Shown here piece by piece: positions 47,517 to 58,800 of a stretch of 64,000 bases of DNA (its first letter is position 1; every line of letters starts with the position of its first letter). The notes below the pieces were generated by a model. That model searched no databases and was not told where the DNA came from. It was given only the letters and a program-made list of their open reading frames with translations. The translations under genes were made by a program, and so were the position numbers. The stretch spans positions 38,738,035-38,802,034 of the forward strand of contig JBCFYV010000024.1 of assembly GCA_039000515.1 (NCBI GenBank). Reading direction: 5' to 3'. The DNA comes from Timema cristinae (lineage: Eukaryota > Arthropoda > Insecta > Phasmatodea > Timematidae).

Positions 47517-47747
47517 TCATAAAATATTGGTTTGAAAATAAATTTCAAATAAAATGTTTTTTTGACAGCAATACAAAATATATTTCGTATCTCAAATAGT
47601 GGTGGAAATGTAGTCAAATTTCTAAATCTCTGCCTATGTAGGGTAGGTACCCTCAAAGTCATTTCCATGCGAAAAATGAACAATGCCTAAATATAATATT
47701 TAATCAAAATCGTCATAGCGAATCCAGAGAAAATCAATTCTTTCATC

Positions 47748-47898
47748 TTGTGAATGGGGAATGCCATGCCTCCACCGTGGTTCGGATCCCACGTTAAACT
47801 GTAGGTCCTCCATTTCATCTCGCAATCACCCTACCATTACACATGAGCGTAAGTGCGTACAACCCTAACGGGTAGTAAGACGCGGTGCTAATAATAAT
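47748..47898 (+). mobile_element. SINE family A, 5'-truncated
   Basis: Only the 3' half is present, from cttgtgaatggggaatgcc to the tail cgggtagtaagacgcggtgc and a short AAT tract. Confidence 0.88.
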
Positions 47899-47934
47899 AC
47901 TTTCACTTTTTCCTTTCACTGCGTTACCCTTAAT

Positions 47935-48215
47935 CTTAGGGTTGGATACCCAGTACCAAATATTATTCTAGGTAACCTATGGAAACCTTATATGGCGAGT
48001 TTCAACGGGATCATTAAATGTGCTTCATCTATATTCTGAGATACAGACAGACACACAGACCGATGGCATCGTGAAAACCACTTTTTCGATTGGGAGGGGG
48101 GATGGGGAGGGCCACGAAACCTCAACATTTACAAAAAAAAATATCTCGATTTGTTTGGGGTGATCACAATATTTCTCTTCTCCGAGAGGTCTAGAGACGA
48201 AGAAAATCATACTAA
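47935..48215 (-). repeat. dispersed repeat family F, copy 4 (partial)
   Basis: In reverse complement: aagtggttttcacgatgcca, a (TCTG)n stretch, aggtttccataggttacct, atatttggtactgggtatcc. Only the first half of the family is present. Confidence 0.55.
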
Positions 48216-50111
48216 GAACAGAGATAACAGTATCGGAATACTTTACGTTCCTTCTGTTATTTTTTTTATTTTATTAAAGTGATGTTGAACATTCACAACG
48301 ATGCCTTGTGTTCACTTTAAAGTCGGCTAAGTTCTGTTTGAACTCAGTTCCTAGTATCCTCCCACACTGTCGTTATTATCCGGGCATGACCTGACCAGTG
48401 CCATGTTTGCAGGATTTCGCCGCAGAGTGTGCCTGCATTAGCGGCGGTTTGTGGCTGGACATTGGACGCACCACAAGTTCTAAACCAAACAAAATGTCAA
48501 CTCGAAACTTTGAAGTAGTGCTTACAAAGTTATAAGTGGACATGAAAGAGTAACGTATTAGTTAGTGACCGTGTTTAGACACCGAGAATGCCGTGAAATT
48601 TAATAATGTATCGATGTTTTATAAGGGTTTTCTTATTTTTATTTAAGTCTGTATGGACAAGATAAAGTCCAATTTTAATTGTAAGAACTTTTATAAAATT
48701 CAAATATATTATCTTGCAACGAAAATTGATATAATTTTATTATATTACTAAGAGTAGTGCCCAGAATGGTGCTATTCGTTGATTCAAACCGACAGAAAAA
48801 TAATATCTCAATTTCATTTATTCCGACCTAGTTTTTAATTAATTTAAAAATTCAATCAAAACCTTAAAATTCCAGCATTGAGTTGCACATGAGCCACTAA
48901 TTTTAAAAATTCAGCCTTGAGCTGCATTGGAGCTACTGATTTTAAAAATCCAACCTTGAGGTGCATCGGAGCCACTAATTTTAAAAATTCAGCCCGATGC
49001 GTGCGGTGGATATCACGCAATGCTCAAGACAGAGACAAACAAATATACTCTTCCTTTTATTAATATCGATTGTATCGTTTTATAGGTATTGATAATATTT
49101 TATAAAAAAAACGTTTCAGACCACATGAACTGGCGTATGAATACGTGAAAACAGATTAGTAACTTTTCTAGCTATTACAATGAAAATTGGACCGTATCTT
49201 GCAATTCTTCTGTATCAAACATACAGTAATTTTATAATCATGTAAATTAAAATATTAAAGTTAAATTACAATTCATGTGCTGATATAATCAGTTTGTTCA
49301 GAAATTTCACGTTAAATACCTAGAAAAAACTTCATGCCGTCAGCCTAAAATCGATCCATACCAAGCTACCGCTGTCTGTTGGCAAAGATGGTGCCAATTT
49401 TCGCGGGAAAAGGAGGTCTCAGTTTTCTATATTGGAGTCGCTACTTCTTTATTCCAGTAGCTCCTCATTTGACCTCACTAGAACTATTTTATCCCGTTCT
49501 AGTCCCACTGCTTCACAGAAAATGTGCACGAGTCGAGGATTGAGCCCAGGACCTCTGTAGCTGTGCTAGGAGCCCTAATAAATAGAACAAAGAGGTGGCC
49601 AAATACCTCAATAAATTTTCCATAAATCTATAAAAAAATATTGATTCTCTTTACGTTCGTTTCTACTGATAATGGCAAGTTAATGGGGCAGTTATTAATA
49701 AAAGGCTCTAGATCAAGCCAATGATGTATAATGTTTGGTTTTTTCAAATTTACAGTATTTTAACACTGCCGCAGGTGTTTAATGTGCACTAGGGGGGAAA
49801 TGAAAGTACCCACAAGTGGTGACCCTTGGGCTGGATGGGGCGATGTAATTATCGCTTCTCTTTGTACACCTGGATGTGTAGTAATATAACCCGCTAATTA
49901 CTCCCTTCCCTCGTTCTCTTCCACGTGTTCAAATATTCACCGTGAAAATGGAGGAATTTTTTTCTAAAGCTTGCGGGAGTAGGTTATTCGCAATGAAAAT
50001 CTAGGTCACAAAGTAGCTTTATAACGAAAAAAAAAAATTCATTATTATTTAAAATTAAATAACACATTTACTACGAACATTGTTACTACTTCAAAAGTTG
50101 ATATTACAAAA
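48216..50111. other. intronic stretch before the terminal exon
   Basis: GC-richer blocks lie at 48290-48540 and 49780-49960. The second has compact homeodomain-like words (gatgtaattatcgc, cgctaattactccc). Segment 49125-49180 recurs inverted at 63190-63240, and 49276-49322 matches the end of family C. Confidence 0.4.
48864..48993 (+). repeat. 39-bp tandem repeat, about 3.3 units
   Basis: The word ttttaaaaat starts at 48901 and 48940, and again as ttttaaaaatt at 48979. Units contain ccttgaggtgcatcggagcc or variants. A single related unit, tctcgaggtgcatcgggccc, is at 11093-11112. Confidence 0.7.
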
Positions 50112-50180
50112 ACTTGCTTTGGTGATCGAGTGGTACAAGGCACCAGTCTCTTAATAGAATAGACTACCGATAACCTAGAC
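50112..50180 (+). mobile_element. SINE family B, head fragment
   Basis: gctttggtgatcgagtggta and agaatagactaccgataacc resemble the B head only. Confidence 0.4.
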
Positions 50181-50610
50181 TAAAAATTAAAGTTAACATA
50201 ATTTAACTTTTCTTTAAATTTTAGATGAGGCTATAACCGTAACTGACGAATATAATAACTTAACTTTGGCCAAACAAATAGAATTTGTACTTTTTTTTTT
50301 TGCGATGACGTCACGATTTCCCTTAAGAATAACTTATTTGCTGTCAATTTTGTTCGTGCCGTTAAAAACTACCAATTTATGTTATCTAAGTTCATAGCTG
50401 CGACAGAAAAATAACCAAACTTTGAAATAAATTGAAATCTACTTACAGTTTTTGGTACTAATATTTAATTCAAATGTTTCTTTCCCCAATAATAATATGT
50501 AGACATATTTTTAAATTGTAATTTTTAAATAATATTTATTGCATCAATAAATGGTGTGTTATGTTTTATTTACTAATCAAAACTTTGTGTTTTTTAAATT
50601 TATTTTTTAG

Positions 50611-50789
50611 GTGAACATCCTGCTGCCATGCAGCGCGGGAAAAACTCAGCTTCTCCGATTCCCGGTCGCTGGTGGAGCCATCTTTCCGCGGGGCTAGGCC
50701 TCAGCGCTTGCGTACAACCGCGCAACGTCGCCATTGCTGTCATCGTGCTAGGGTTCGCCGGCCATCTTGTGGCGTGGACTGGCTCATAG
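50611..50789 (+). CDS. dpr: dpr-family gene, terminal coding exon
   Basis: This exon completes the split Gly codon and encodes GEHPAAMQ, a hallmark just after Ig2 in Dpr proteins. A 50-residue tail rich in Ser, Gly, Arg and Trp follows, then a C-terminal hydrophobic run NVAIAVIVLGFAGHLVAW, residues WTGS and a TAG stop at 50787-50789. The acceptor is attttttag/gtg (AG at 50609-50610). The hydrophobic end with almost no cytoplasmic residues fits a GPI-anchor signal, as proposed for many Dprs, though a tail-type membrane anchor is possible. Together the three exons join without a frame break into 229 residues. An AATAAA starts 5 bases after the stop (50794) and another is at 51775. The 3' UTR end cannot be set from sequence alone. 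Confidence 0.9.
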
Positions 50790-50793
50790 ACGA

Positions 50794-50799
50794 AATAAA
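50794..50799 (+). promoter_or_regulatory. candidate poly(A) signal AATAAA
   Basis: AATAAA lies 5 bases after the dpr stop codon. If used, the 3' UTR would be unusually short. A second AATAAA at 51775-51780 is an alternative, and several weaker AT-rich candidates follow. Confidence 0.35.
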
Positions 50800-53746
50800 A
50801 CTTTATGTTACCTAGTAGTAATGTTTAATACGAGGATGATTTAAAAGATTTAAAAAAAAAACTCTTTGAAAGAACTTTAACATTTGAGAAAATATGTTTT
50901 TCATGGAAATGAAGTTTTCGACAAAAAAATAAAAAGTGAAATTTAAAACCACAAATGACAACAATGTGGAACAATGTGTGGATTGTGCTAAAATAACACC
51001 ATTATTTAAAGAAATCGAAGAATATTTGTGTAATTTTTGTAATGTTTTGCGAATCTTCTTCACGGATTCCCTTCTCCGTTTCAATCAACTTATGTTTCCC
51101 GAGACGTTCTTTAACTTATCGCGTTTTATTTGTTTCACAATAGAGCTGTTCGATTGTAATATACATGTGTACATATGTGTGTAAATGATAGCTGTGTAAA
51201 AATCGGGACTATATCGAAGATCATAGGCATACGGGATTTTAAGGGCGTGGATATTACTGTATTTAGTTTCATGATTTCTTTGCCATAAAATGTAGCTATT
51301 GATAAAATACTAACGAGATGTCATTATTTTGCTAAAACCTTACCTAAAAAGTTCAGAAATGTTACAAGATTTGTTTTTAATAAGTAATTTTAATGTTGGA
51401 TATATTACTATATATTCACTTATTTTATAACAACTACAAACTAACGTGTGTTTTTTTTAATTAATGCTCACTTTTTAACCATAGGTTTATTTAAATTTAT
51501 GACATACAAATTACGTTTATAGTGAACAAAGCACTAAGTACTAACACCCAACACTAGCACCAAAATTATAGATGGAATCGAAAAATGGTTCTTTAAACCT
51601 GTTATCACACTTTTATGACAAGTGTAGTAGCTGCAAATTGTTTTCTATATTTATTTTTCAATTTTTGTGGCGTAAAATTAATCTCGTTTTAAGCTATGTA
51701 TAAACGCAACGCAATATTAAGCTACAATCAATATACCTTTTCTATTTTAATTGCTATGTTTTATTGTTTGGATGAATAAATAGCTGCATTTTGGTGAATC
51801 CCCTGATTGATAAGATTTTAAATGCATGTATATTTTTTTGGTTATGTAACGATAATATAAAAACAAATTAGTACCAGAAGCTAGGTTTGTAAATACAAAC
51901 TATATTTTCAATGAGTAGTTCTATTAATATATAATTTGCACACAATGACACAAAGAAATTTAAGTTGTTGAAAAATGACGAAATTAAAATCTAATAAAAA
52001 AATCAAGAACATTTTAAAAAATAATTTGGATCAGATTGAATTTCCCTAGATATTTACCCTGATCATTATCAGATAAAATACAAAAAGTTACAAAGCTTTA
52101 AAACATTATATTAATAATAAAAAAAATTAAATGAGATTACTTTATGCTATAGTACCTATTAATCAAATAGGAATATCATTGCTCTGCTTAGAAAATTTGT
52201 TAATTCAACGAACATTGTTGTTTTTTGTTGTGTGTTTTTTTTTTCAAGATATATACATTTAATATTCGCAGAATATATTATTAGTCACATTTGAAACGTG
52301 ACTGAATATTTTATTTATCACTAGGAATGTATTAAAATATTTTTTTAAATGTTGAAAATAAGTTTTATGGGGACCTTTTAATATTTATACGAGCTACCAT
52401 TACTTGCGCTGTGTTTTTAACAATGAATTCCAGTCCAGTACGTAGAGAATCCAAACCAAATTGCACTGAACGACACTTCTCTTTTTTGTTTCAATGTAAT
52501 TTATTTTTTTGCAACCAATCAATAAATAGTTTACGTATCATATCTAATTTACCAACTTGTAAAATCCACGAAAGATTATTTTATGAATCTTAATGATATC
52601 TGGTTCAATATTTATGATAATAAATATTATTCCAAAAAACTCAAAACTATTCCTCAGTTATAGCCAACATTGTATTTAGGGAATGTGCATATAAATTAAA
52701 TCCGTCGTAGTGTTACTCAACTGTATTAATATTTTGATTTAAAAAAAAAACACTATTTTACCTTATAGTGAATTTGAAATATAAAAATTATGCAGTAAAT
52801 TTATGTTCAAAAAATCAAAATTGAGTTTTGAGCCAGATAACTTAATTGAATATATTTTAAATCGTGTTGCAAGAAAGGGTATTCAATTGTAGTGAAGTCT
52901 GTAAATTATATCATTGACTTTTATTTCTCTACAGCTGTTTTAAAATTTTTCTCAGCTTTTTCAAACAAAATACTGATAGTATGATTGTGAGCTAAAAAAA
53001 AAAAGTGTAAAGACTTTGCCTTTCGATTTCAACAAACAGGAATATCATCCTCAAAGAATGTATACGTAATGGGAGTTGTGTACATATTTACTAATAATGG
53101 TGGTTACAAGATGAATTATCTAAAACAAAAAAATATCAATGTGATAATGAAAATAGTTCAGATACTTTTTAAATAAACAATATATTTAAAAGTATTCAAA
53201 TAATTATTGTTATGGAGTATATACTAATTTGTATTGGATACAGTGGAAAAAAAAATATATACATTTTTTAAAAACAAAAATAATTAGTATAAAATATTCA
53301 AGTGTGGTTTGATAATTTTCTGTGTCCATCAAGAAGCATATTTATGCTAATTTATTATGATAAATATTTTTTAAAACTGAAAATTATGAAGAGTAGAAGA
53401 GAAAGAGACAGAAGATCTTTTTTTTTGTTGATTGCAAAATTAACTTACAAACTTGATATGACTATTTGGGGGAAAAAATCTTAATAAATAGGAAAAACAC
53501 GTGTATATTTCAACGTACCTTCTGTGAATTCCAACCAAAAGAATGAAACCTGTTGCTCTCATCCATTCCCTTAAAAACAAAACAAAACTGTGACACATCT
53601 GTCTTCTTAGTGCTGATTGTCAATCTGTATGGTAACTGTTAATGGTTAATTAACGAATATAAAACAATTTACTATTAATAAATACTACAAACACTGATTT
53701 TATTTATTTTGTTTCCCCTGCTTTATTTGTTATTGAAAGAAGATTT
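50800..53746. other. 3' UTR candidate and downstream intergenic DNA
   Basis: Very AT-rich. The dpr 3' UTR may extend into the first part. Several short open stretches show no similarity. No SINE was recognised over nearly 3 kb, a notable gap compared with the introns. Confidence 0.45.
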
Positions 53747-53758
53747 TTGTTTAAGTTA

Positions 53759-54014
53759 CCCGCCTCGGTGGCGTAGTTGGCTAACGCGCTTGTCGTGATG
53801 AGCTTGACTGCTGGGACGGGGAGATCGAGGTTCGAATCTCGGTCGGGTGAACTGGAGGTGGTTTTTCCTAAATGGTTTTCCACTCTCCCTTCACGCAAAT
53901 GCGGGTTCACTTCCTCTAATTCAACCTTCCCAATTCCTAATCCATTAGCGTAATTAGTACTTAAATCGTATAAACCGAACAGGTAGTAAGACGCGGTGCT
54001 AAATATTATTATTA
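53759..54014 (+). mobile_element. SINE family B, full length
   Basis: Close to consensus: head cgcctcggtggcgtagttgg, box B gaggttcgaatctcggtcgg, tail cgaacaggtagtaagacgcg, (ATT)n end. It has the perfect 12-bp duplication TTGTTTAAGTTA (53747-53758 and 54015-54026). Confidence 0.93.
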
Positions 54015-54298
54015 TTGTTTAAGTTATATACAAAGTATAGTAAAAAATACAAAATTATATTTAATATATTTTTTCATATAATAGCAGTTTGAAGAAGGCC
54101 CCAAAATACCAGAAAAAAATGCTAATTCTAATCAAACAATAAAATATGTTTTGTACAAAAACAGGTATAATAAATCATAGCTGTATTTTTTTAACAGAAT
54201 CATATTCACTTGATATTTAATATATGTGAAAACTATAAAAAACTAGATGTTTTTAAATCAACATTTATATGCACAATTTAGAGTTGAAAGCTTAAGCA

Positions 54299-54432
54299 TA
54301 TCAGAATTTGCGTTGAAAGACAGTGAAAAAACATTAATGGTTAGCCACCCATAGTACACCCGACTGGGATCGAACACATCTCCCCATCATTGGCTGTCCT
54401 GTCTATTTCGAGAGCGACTCTTTAAACCAGTT
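54299..54432 (-). mobile_element. SINE family B, 5' part only
   Basis: catagtacacccgactggga, then atctccccatcattggctgt and head remnants. The tail is missing. Confidence 0.65.
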
Positions 54433-54564
54433 TTTCCAAACCGGGTTCCACTATAGCAGCCTTAGTGTGGACATTTTAGAATTGTCCTTGTTTTTCACAA
54501 TATAAAATATAATCGGTAATAATTACTTATACAGTAATAATAATTATTTATAATAACATTATAT

Positions 54565-54722
54565 TACTAATCCGACAACTTATCTCAGTCAGTATAATTT
54601 CTGTCTACTGAGCTAAGGGTCCCAGGCTCAATTCCTGGCATGGCTGAAAAATTTATCATTGATGAAATATGGGTTTATCCTTTCACATTGATAATTTAAC
54701 GGCAGGGGACTGGATGTTGTGA
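54565..54722 (+). mobile_element. SINE-like family D
   Basis: tctactgagctaagggtccc, box B caggctcaattcctggcatg, then atttatcattgatgaaatat and ttaacggcaggggactgg, shared with the copy at 60545-60705. Confidence 0.65.
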
Positions 54723-55045
54723 TTTTTTAATCTTAAGTAATATTATAAGGTACATGGGGCTACGACAGGCCTAGTCAGCTGATAGTGAAAAATGTACGGT
54801 TTGAATAAAAAACTGACTCAGGCTACAGGCTTAAAACGGTAATGGATGTAAAAACTATTAATAATAATAATATTTCACTCTATAAATCACATATGCATGT
54901 CTATATACTAAATTTCAGACCCATACAGGAACTAATTTAACTTAATAATGGTATTCAAAAATCATAAAATAACAAGTTTGTCCCCTTATAGGTTATAGCT
55001 CGTGAACTATTATGATTTGAAAGGAGTGGATCACTATTTATAGAT

Positions 55046-55257
55046 TGTTTCTTACTACCAGTCCAGGTAATACGCTTATGTTATAATTACACTAAAGATT
55101 TTAGGGATTAGGGAAGCTATATTTAGAGGAAATGTACCCACATTTCCGTAGAGGGAGAGTAAAAAACCTCTCAGTACATCCAACCTAGGTTCGAACCTTG
55201 ATCTCCCCATCATTTCTAGTCTAGTAGTTCCTTAAACCATGGGTCCACCGAAGTAGG
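55046..55257 (-). mobile_element. SINE family B
   Basis: Tail cttactaccagtccaggtaa, body cgtagagggagagtaaaaaa, box B aacctaggttcgaaccttga, head gtccaccgaagtaggt. Confidence 0.8.
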
Positions 55258-55444
55258 TATTTATACCTTATGATTATATCCTTGTTAAAATTTCGAAATT
55301 ATTCCATTTACTGTTGAATGATATGACCAAATATTAAAATTTGGTCTTTATAAATATTTATATCATATCACCAAACACTGTTTTATTATACTCGTAGTTT
55401 TATAATTAATAGTGTTTACCCTATTATATTAAAATAACCAGAAT

Positions 55445-55690
55445 CGATGGGAGTGCGAACCAAGTGAGACTCGTCTAGTCTGGTTCGATGTTTTTAGGGG
55501 AAGGTTGAGGGGGGGGGGGTGTATTGAATACCAGATGGGTGCTAAGGGGCTGATTTGTTCTTTTCTAAATGGTATGTCCCTCTAATCCTACGCAAATATT
55601 AATACATTTGGTCTGAACTCTACCTTCTTCCGCATTAGTGTAAGTATAATTGGATATCATAGAGATAGGTAGTAGGATGTGGTGCAGCAA
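55445..55690 (+). mobile_element. SINE family B, diverged
   Basis: A weak head, a G-run insertion, then ttctaaatggtatgtccctc and the tail agataggtagtaggatgtgg. Confidence 0.5.
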
Positions 55691-55796
55691 AAACCACACT
55701 AGGATACTAGTAGAACAGTACACCTTGATGACGTCATTCAAAAAAATAAGTAGGCCTACATCATGTGCTACAAAGAAGAGCGGAGGGATAAGTGTC

Positions 55797-56728
55797 GCAG
55801 ACGCTTACGCCTCATCCGCACTCTCGCCGAAACTACCCGAGGAAGCCCGAGTACGAGAATGCAGTAAGTGCTCTTGACTCAACACGCCCTTAACTCGTCT
55901 CTGATTTTTACCGCGCCTCGGCGATGCTCGGGTCCATGTCGGGTCTTTGTGTCCGAGTCAAAGGGCACGAGACGCTAGTACGAGTGCATCGTCACACTCT
56001 CGTTCAGTCAATGTGTACTTAGAGCCCGGAGTGTTGACATTTGACGCATCATCGAGTTTAATTAGTTTTATTTCTGTTGAATTTTATTTTTAATTTTTGC
56101 TTAGTAAATTCTTTCGCCAAACATAAATGACTGGACAAATTAGACAACAATCCAATTCTTGGAATTATACCAAGGCAAGTCCGTTTTGTGGGAATCGAAA
56201 CATATGTGACACAAATATAAAAATAAATTTAACGATGCGTAAATTCGCATAAGTTGGTGTTATAAAGCAAGTTCGATATCCTCCATCATAGACATCAAAA
56301 TAACGACCGCACGACAGATGACTGTGGGCGAGGGTTGACAGAGTAACTCTCGTCCTCCCTCGGCTCGTACAGTCTCGCCGAATGTCTCGCTCGAGTCGTC
56401 TCGGTGAGAGTGTAGATAGTAACTTTCGTCCTCCCTCGGCTCGTACAGTCTCGCCGAATGTCTCGTTCGAGTCGTCTCGGTGAGAGTGTAGATAGTAACT
56501 TTCGTCCTCCCTCGGCTCGTACAGTCTCGCCGAATGTCTCGTTCGAGTCATCTCGGTGAAAGTGTAGATAGTAACTTTCGTCCTCCCTCGGCTCGTACAG
56601 TCTCGCCGAATGTCTCGTTCTAGTCGTCTCGGTGAGAGTGTAGATGGTAACTTTCGTCCTTCCTCGGCTCGTACAGTCTCGCCGAATGTCTCATCTGGTT
56701 CGTCTCGGCGAGTGTGTGAATGAGGCAA
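55797..56728. mobile_element. fold-back-like element enclosing a 76-bp tandem repeat
   Basis: The left segment (about 55798-55828, acgcctcatccgcactctcg) and the right segment (about 56697-56727, cggcgagtgtgtgaatgagg) are imperfect inverted copies over about 30 bp. The interior is unusually GC-rich, with many CTCG/CGAG words. No transposase is recognised. It could be a non-autonomous DNA element with sub-terminal repeats; flanking duplications were not clear. Confidence 0.45.
56327..56716. repeat. 76-bp minisatellite, five units
   Basis: The word cgtcctccctcggctcg starts at 56351, 56427, 56503 and 56579, and with one mismatch at 56655, an exact 76-bp period. The unit also contains gtacagtctcgccgaatgtc and a gagtgtagatagtaac spacer. 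On the minus strand the array is open across all units (56728-56165), reading each of the three frames in turn because 76 leaves remainder 1. I regard the open frame as a by-product of the repeat and do not annotate a gene. Confidence 0.92.
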
Positions 56729-57188
56729 TGGAAATATTGTATTATTTATAAAGTTGTTTGATATATTTTAATTTAGTCTTCAACAAAATGTTAAAAACAT
56801 GCGAAACTTTTTCCCTATACAAGTTAAAAAGTTTAAATTTTGAGTTTACGCGAAAATATGTCCTTCTGAGATTAAATCAAAAGGTTAGAAACCTAAAACT
56901 ATTCCTCCTCCATCAAATCAAATCATGTTTTTATAAGGCCACAAGAGAAAATTTTAATATAATATAAGATAGTTTAAAAATATTATAACTTAAATAATAC
57001 CCTATAAACACTTTGAACAGAAAATTTGAATGTTTGAAATAGTTCTAATTTTCCCCTACATTCTGGTAAAAACAACACTTAACAGTACCAAACAACTTCA
57101 TAAATAATCCGGAATTTCTAATAGTCTACAATACGTCTCAGTGATCTCCAATGTAGCATCCTTAAAAAATAATTATGTTATGTTCTTA

Positions 57189-57433
57189 ATAATATATATA
57201 TTTAGCACCTCGTCTTACTACCCGTTCGGGTACTAATTATGCTAATGGATAAGAATTGGGAAGGTTGAATTATAGGAAGTGAACCCGCATTTGTGTGGAG
57301 TTAGAGTGGAAAACCATTTAGGAAAAACCACCCCCAGTTCACCCGACCGAGATTCGAACCTCGATCTCCCCGTCCTAAGCAGTCGAGCTCAACACGAAAA
57401 ACGCGTTAGCCAACTACGCCACCGAGGCGGGTC
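57189..57433 (-). mobile_element. SINE family B, full length
   Basis: Near consensus, gccaactacgccaccgaggc head subtype, with the 9-bp duplication ATGTTCTTA (57180-57188 and 57434-57442). Confidence 0.92.
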
Positions 57434-58002
57434 ATGTTCTTATCATTATTACAGTCTTAATATTTCTTTTTGGGTTTCAAAATTAGATGTATTTTATAAA
57501 TTCTTCTTCGATTAAATGTTGATATTTTTCCTTGGTAATAAAGTTGGAAAATAAAAGTTAAATAATGGACTAAATTCATAAATAATAACCGCTGTTCACG
57601 TGTTTTAGTACATCAGTATCGCAATATATATCAAAATTTAAAAAAATATATAATTTAAGTATTTGATCGATTGGTTAGAATTATAAAACAAAATTACTTT
57701 AGATAAACTATTTAAAAAAAATCTTTTGATCAGCTGCTAAATTGAAACAGTAAATCAAATTTAATAACTATGTACTGAACATACATCATTTGGACTAGGC
57801 TGAAAAAATGTCCCTAACAAATGTTAGTAAAACTGGTCAACACATTGGACAGTATCAAAGTATTAAAGATCCGGACAGATAGACAAATTACGAAATAGTC
57901 AAATTAAAATAGAGACTCACTATGCTTGGTCAATAAGAATATATTTATATGAAGAGTACAGAGGGAAATAGGGGAAAGTTACATTACAAACGTCACTCGG
58001 TG

Positions 58003-58285
58003 GTTTGGGGGTAAAGTGCTCACCTCAGGACCCGATATTCGAGGGTTCAAACCCAGCTGAGGTAAACGTATTTTTTCTTGAACGATAAAATACCTTCTGA
58101 AGGAAGTCTTGCTGCGGTAAGTAAAGCCATCGGTCCCATGTCAATCGTGGTATATAAAAAAAACGTGGAAGGTATGTGAAAATACCTTTCCAGGAAAAAG
58201 TGGTAGACCCTTTCATTCTCACTCATTTAAGTTCTTGTGTGCTGATATAATAAGCCGGTTCCGAGAGTGCAAGTTAAAATACCTA
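58003..58285 (+). mobile_element. SINE-like family C
   Basis: The tRNA-like head is cggtggtttgggggtaaagt with box B gagggttcaaacccagctga. The body includes atcggtcccatgtcaatcgt and tgaaaatacctttccagg. Its last part, tgtgctgatataat through gttaaaatacctaac, recurs at 49276-49322 without the head. Confidence 0.65.
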
Positions 58286-58559
58286 ACATAAAATAAATAT
58301 ACTTCACAATTTTCCAGGACAAAACCATTTATATTTCAAACCCATAAGGACCTTAGCAAATATTGTTTTAATAAATTTAAATATAACTTAGTTTTTTTAA
58401 CCATGGACTCCTTCGTGCTCCAGATGAGTCCACACCGTGTTAAGAATAGTTATAATTGAATCCACCAGGACTCAAATCGCCCAAGTATCTCTAAGTTTAC
58501 TTGGCGACTCTTAAATAAAAACACGTCTTGATTTGTTTTAAGTATGTTGTGAGTACGAG

Positions 58560-58800
58560 TGTAGATCGAGTGACGAAGCTAATATATGAAGGTAGTGTGT
58601 TAGAATGTGTGGATCAAAAGGAAGGGGTAGTCCATGTAAGACGTGGCTAGATGTTGTAGACGAATGTGTTAAAAAGAGAAACATCCAGAGTTTTAAAAAT
58701 AAAAGAGCATGAACTACTAAGTGTATGGATGTAGCTGAAGCGAAGAGAATATGCAACAATAGAGAAGTGTAGAGAAAGTTGGTGAAGGGGAATTAAGCAC
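58560..58800 (+). pseudogene. LINE ORF2 C-terminal fragment
   Basis: LIYEGSVLE is followed, in another frame from 58611, by GSKGRGSPCKTWLDVVDECV, then KKRNIQSF and a stop. A further VAEAKRICNNREV segment follows in the same frame. GRG.P..TWLD.V...V.KR is another variant of the LINE C-terminal tail. It is a 5'-truncated, broken copy; a TATG/TGTA-rich simple repeat follows at 58880-58925. Confidence 0.55.

Larger units (their letters stand above)
41755..50610 (+). other. dpr intron, about 8.9 kb
   Basis: This is a GT...AG intron, phase 1, between the Ig2 exon and the terminal exon. It holds a MITE, one full A SINE, an F repeat, the LINE-derived minisatellite (45.8-47.2 kb), several B fragments and a short 39-bp tandem repeat. 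Confidence 0.85.

Noticed and set aside
54565..54640. possible tRNA gene
   Set aside because: Box A and B-like words are present, but arm pairing fails and the same sequence is dispersed in several diverged copies, which fits a SINE.
56165..56728. 187-codon open stretch on the minus strand
   Set aside because: It is produced by a 76-bp tandem array read in three frames; the reading is Arg/Glu-rich by composition and has no known domain.
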